Below are positions 5,454-5,597 of a stretch of DNA of 5,597 nucleotides, in pieces. A model generated the notes under the pieces. The model saw nothing but the letters and a program-made list of their open reading frames with translations. It had not been told where the DNA came from and made no database searches. This DNA is from JBNJEM01 sp051745935 (GTDB taxonomy: Bacteria > Planctomycetota > Planctomycetia > Pirellulales > Pirellulaceae): assembly GCA_051745935.1 (NCBI GenBank), contig JBNJEM010000535.1, forward strand, positions 1 to 5,597, read 5' to 3'. Within the stretch, counting starts at the first letter, position 1. Each line of letters opens with the position of its first letter. The position numbers and the translations under genes are program-made.

Positions 5454-5597
5454 CTTCGTCGCCGGCACCTTGAGGAGCCGGAAAACGCCACCATACCGTT
5501 GAGTGCGCGGGTGGCTCGAGCACGTTCTTGGTCGTTCGCCACCTGGTCGATGAAATACCTAATCCTGGAGATATCTCCCCGCCCGAAAAAGAGACGG

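Larger units (their letters stand above)
4214..5597 (-). pseudogene. recQ: recQ ATP-dependent DNA helicase, split by a 191-bp insertion and running off the right edge
   Basis: RecQ is a 3'-5' DNA helicase of recombination repair. Read on the minus strand from 5596, the gene gives LFFGRGDISRIRYFIDQ and then MVAFSGSSRCRRRSL, the end of the helicase and the start of the zinc-binding region. An inserted element (5259-5449) brings an in-frame TAG at 5423-5425. Beyond it the same frame resumes as LLEYFGED and NCGGCDIC, then RQC, HRDC and a C-terminal helix-turn-helix domain, ending with TAG at 4214-4216. Removing the element and one 4-bp repeat (195 bp, 65 codons) restores CRRRS-LLEYFGED exactly. 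The insertion parts the first zinc ligand Cys (codon 5465-5467) from the other three (5216-5218, 5207-5209, 5198-5200). The helicase motor domain lies mostly beyond the window. No other frameshift or stop is visible, so the insertion looks recent. The gene is convergent with the DUF4838 gene. Confidence 0.92.

Noticed and set aside
1..5597. CRISPR array, tRNA, rRNA or riboswitch
   Set aside because: I saw no regularly spaced direct repeats, no cloverleaf with the conserved T-loop bases, and no known riboswitch core. The only strong structures are the hairpins in the element.

Overview
The window comes from a high-GC bacterium. The gene set suggests a Planctomycetota-like or related PVC-group genome: a secreted DUF4838 protein, a metallophosphoesterase-fold protein with a purple-acid-phosphatase-like front domain, a trace that looks like a LamG domain of the kind common in planctomycete proteins, and long gene-poor spacers. 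This placement is an inference from gene content, not a measured result.

Layout. Positions 1-935 (+) hold the C-terminal part of a metallophosphoesterase-fold protein. It runs off the left edge and almost all of its metal ligands are replaced. Positions 936-1603 contain no intact gene, but they hold what look like decayed coding fragments: a LamG-like piece around 1084-1194 that continues in frame after one TGA to 1353, and the tail of another protein ending at 1592. Positions 1604-4042 (+) encode an exported 812-residue DUF4838 protein with a GH67-type N-terminal domain and a C-terminal GH2-type jelly-roll. Positions 4043-4213 are a short spacer with a symmetrical A/T-flanked hairpin. It lies between two convergent genes and could act as a terminator in both directions.

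Positions 4214-5597 (-) are recQ, the ATP-dependent DNA helicase, running off the right edge. The gene is split by a 191-bp non-coding element at 5259-5449. The element has 51-bp terminal inverted repeats, is flanked by a perfect 4-bp direct repeat (TAGA on this strand), and contains two further perfect hairpins. Removing the element and one copy of the 4-bp repeat rejoins the RecQ reading frame exactly at the conserved CRR-x-LLEYFGE block. This is therefore a MITE-like foldback insertion into a helicase gene, and it separates the first zinc-binding cysteine from the other three.

The three main genes show no shared pathway. The two plus-strand genes could both belong to polymer or phosphate-ester scavenging at the cell surface, but nothing in the sequence links them. 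The most interesting content is the recQ insertion and its internal architecture, followed by the apparently catalytically dead phosphoesterase.
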